64,000 nucleotides of DNA from Synanceia verrucosa (lineage: Eukaryota > Chordata > Actinopteri > Perciformes > Synanceiidae), in assembly GCA_029721515.1 (NCBI GenBank), contig CM056562.1, forward strand, positions 18,111,335 to 18,175,334. Direction: 5' to 3'. The notes beneath the pieces are model-generated. The model was given only the letters and a program-made list of their open reading frames with translations. It searched no databases and had not been told where the DNA came from. The position numbers were made by a program, and so were the translations under genes. Position 1 is the first letter of the stretch. The number at the start of each line of letters is the position of its first letter. Positions 61,091 through 64,000 of this stretch are shown here, in pieces.

Positions 61091-64000
61091 GAGCTGCAGA
61101 GGTCTGGATTTGTCAATCCCTGCTATTTTCAGTTAGCTGTAAAGACTAGACAGTGGCCTACCAAGAAACCACAGACTTATTACAACCAGGGGGAGTATTA
61201 GAATAAAACGAGAGATGATTTATTTTTATTTTCAGTGAATGAATGAGAATAATTCAGGATCAGCTGCCGGCTTAGAAAAATGATAATCTTTTGAAAGATA
61301 TTACATCTGTAATAAAATATGTTGCTGTCCACCTGCAGTACAATGAGACAATTAATTATTAGTCTGCAACTATTTTTTTTAATCTTTTGGTTGCAGATCT
61401 ACTCCAGAGAATAAGGAGTTCCACAAAAGCTATATGAGGGATTTTATGAGACTAACAAACAAACATGCCAAGCAGAAGTGCTGGTGGACCAGGCAGCATC
61501 CAGATCAGTCAGAGTAACCTAAAGGACTGAGAAGAAGCTGACTTCTTCAATAGCTACTACAGAGGTACCCTTGTGCAAGCTGCTCCAAGGCCAACAATAG
61601 AGAAACTGCCATTTTATGTGGCAGCATATACAGCAGGAGAGTATGAAGGCTTTAGAAGGGCAAAGCTGGAATAGAGCGTGCATGCTCAGCAGAACTCTCC
61701 TCTGGACAAATAAAGGTTACAAAAAAATGATCTTACAGCAGGCAGAGCTGGGGGGGAGAATAGAGAGAAAAGAGAAGAAGGATGAGGGGAGACTGCCCCT
61801 TTCAGCAGATGGAGAGGCTCAAAGAAAAATGGTGAGGTGGTCTACTACAGGGTGCCCTGAACATATTGTTCATATGGCTCCTAGAAGGAGTGTTTATGCT
61901 CCTAAGGTGATGTGGGGCAAACTGCTACAGAGGACCGTCCTTCTGCTGAACACCACATCCCCTCTCTGCACTGTTTCTATCTATTAATCATGTTCTTTAA
62001 AGCATGTGCACATTTTTTGTCTACATTTGAGTTTCACATCTACTCTTATACATTTAAGTCATGTGTAGACCTCATCGCACAGTGCAGCTGATACGGACTG
62101 TAAAGTTGTAATTCCCTTGTTGACTTGACTGTCATGATAACTGATGGTCCATTGGCGTAGCTTGAGGCGTGCTTCAAACAACTCTTCCCTGTTGTACTCC
62201 TCCAATAGAAGCCAGTAGCAGAGTGTAATCTGGGGGCCAGGAGGAGCCAGCTTCAAATGGTTGATTCCTCCATTCCATGCTATTATCATTATTGCTATCG
62301 TATTACATCACAGCACCACTGGCCACTTTATTACTGTGTCTGTGTGACGGGACAATTCATTACAGAGAGGCAACAATATTACCATACAGGGTAGCTTAGT
62401 TGAGCCTATTCTGGATTAGCACTGGCATGTTACGTCTAAACATGCCTCCATTGTCCCCTAGCGTCTGAAGCTAAACAGGCCCCTGATCCCCTGCTTGTGT
62501 TGTAGTTACAACTTTAATCCAGGATCCCCCCTCCCCATGCCAAAATCAGATTACGAGAGTCAATTAACTTGATCCATAATCTCAGCGCACAGGCACAGTG
62601 GGTGCAAGGTTATCGGCGCTGCAAAATAAAATGGGGCACATATACTGAGAGTAGTTAAAGGCTCAGTGTCTGACAAACTGTGCAACCGGTAGAACCCAAA
62701 GTCTTACAAATTTGAATGCATTTTGCTTTTAATTGATGCTGCTGAAGCCATAGAATCTGTAAACCAATCTGTGACATATGTCCTCGCAAATGTGCTCCTT
62801 TTCCCCGTTGTAATAAACACTGGTGCACGCAAGAATGCACAAACATTGTGGGAGAGAGGGAAGAGGGAGGGAGTGATAGAAAAACAAAATTAAAATCCTC
62901 TAGTGAACAGCCTGCAGGCTCCCAGCTCCCACCCGGCACTGTATTTTATCATCCTTGAGTGGCCGCGTGAACGCTGCAACAGAACCAGAGTGCAAATCAA
63001 ACCCACTCTGGCTCACCACCAGATAACAGAGAGAGACGGGACAGAATAAACGCTGCACTTGACAACAGTCAGGAAAGCGGCCATGCACCATTAATGCAGG
63101 TCGTCAATGTTCCAGTCGCACCTTGTGGCTGTCTCTCAGCTTGCAGCTTTGAGATATGGTCATGCTCGTAATCAGCGCCTCGCGTCGCCTCATGTTCAAC
63201 AGCGGCGGCAAACAAGGCCCACCGTGAAACAAGTAATCAAATCACATGGCGGCATCGAGTGCACATCCATCAAATCAACAAACATTACGAGCTGATGAGG
63301 AACCTCGCTCGGTGTGAAAGATGAACCCCTTCTAGATGAGCACCGTCATCTGAGCCTCACACATGCCAGCAGTGTGTTAATCTTCTCAAACATCAAGGAA
63401 GAATTGTTTCATTAGCATTAAATTCTCTCGAGATTCAGATTGGAAGTGGTACATTTACGCTGTTCAAATTCCTATACAAGAGTTATAGTAACCGCTGTTC
63501 TGTGATGATATTTAAAAAGCGTGACTATCAAATAAATGAGCCTTGTGCACTGCTCAACCTTGAGTCCAAGCTCATAATTCACTGTAGACAACCCCCCCCC
63601 CCCAACAACAACACCCCCGACAACTGGAACAAAGAGACGTGAAAACTCACGTCTGCTTGGAACAGAATGAATCAATACCAACAAATGTGAAAACAGGGAG
63701 AAGATAGCTTTTTAATATAAGACGGAGACACTGGAATTACTCTAATCTCTTTCGTTCTTTAACGTGTTATTTCACACTCATACAGTAAGAACACACGGCT
63801 ACTGGGAGATACCCGATCTCCCCGCAGGCCGACTGGTGTTTACTGAGCTGCTGCACTTTTATCAAAAGCTCCCTGACACACTGACAATGTTTCATGTTGG
63901 CCTGGACTTCAATAGCCCTTTATCAGATCTGAATCCATTATTGAATTCAAACCCTTTCACATCCCGTCTTACACATATGCTCAGTTGACAGTTTATTAGG

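Larger units (their letters stand above)
59729..64000. other. Region upstream of the ADGRA1 coding exons
   Basis: It probably holds the ADGRA1 5' UTR exon(s) and promoter, which I cannot place. Features seen: the AT palindrome at 60.8 kb, a CA microsatellite at 61.04-61.09 kb, a poly(C) run at about 63591-63603, and two non-repetitive blocks (62.52-62.64 and 63.10-63.30 kb). No further coding exon was recognised. Confidence 0.5.

Noticed and set aside
61616..61987. Plus-strand frame of 123 codons
   Set aside because: No recognisable motif or conserved-looking core; codon use is like the surrounding intron and nothing supports transcription.

Overview
The window is vertebrate nuclear DNA, almost certainly from a teleost fish. 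The evidence is intron-split genes with GT-AG splice sites, compact introns, fish-type interspersed repeats (a tRNA-derived SINE, a Tc1-like remnant, MITE-like elements), long CA microsatellites, and a gene pair matching vertebrate ADGRA1-KNDC1 synteny (human 10q26.3). No bacterial, phage, CRISPR or operon-like features were seen. Both named genes lie on the minus strand, so transcription runs from high to low coordinates.

Right part (about 59.7 to 33.2 kb): the apparently complete coding region of ADGRA1 (GPR123), an adhesion-family seven-helix receptor that lacks the large extracellular region. I reconstruct six phase-consistent coding exons plus a 19-nt microexon that carries the start ATG, giving about 641 residues. 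The last exon encodes helices 5-7, a long tail very rich in His and Cys, and a C-terminal PDZ ligand (ETTV).

Left part (18.16 kb to the left edge): the 5' part of KNDC1 (very-KIND). Sixteen phase-consistent coding exons give about 975 residues, including both KIND domains and the middle linker. The RasGEF half lies beyond base 1.

Middle (18.6 to 33.2 kb): normally regarded as intergenic. On the minus strand I find four short exons at 29.93, 27.82, 27.32 and 27.02 kb. Their reading phases join without a break into an open frame starting with ATG and predicted to be helical. I do not recognise the protein. An orphan exon with good splice sites and a stop codon (22.59 kb) may be its end or a separate gene. 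Between them sits a decayed fragment of a RecQ-like helicase ORF with an altered Walker A motif.

Elsewhere the window holds introns with repeats: three SINE copies with target-site duplications, a Tc1-like deletion derivative, a MITE with long terminal inverted repeats and a solo arm of the same family inside KNDC1, two copies of another fish repeat, a repeat carrying a perfect estrogen-response-element palindrome, a 0.5-kb polypyrimidine tract, a perfect GC-rich hairpin and several microsatellites. Exon boundaries were worked out by eye from splice consensus, frame and remembered family sequence; no search was run.
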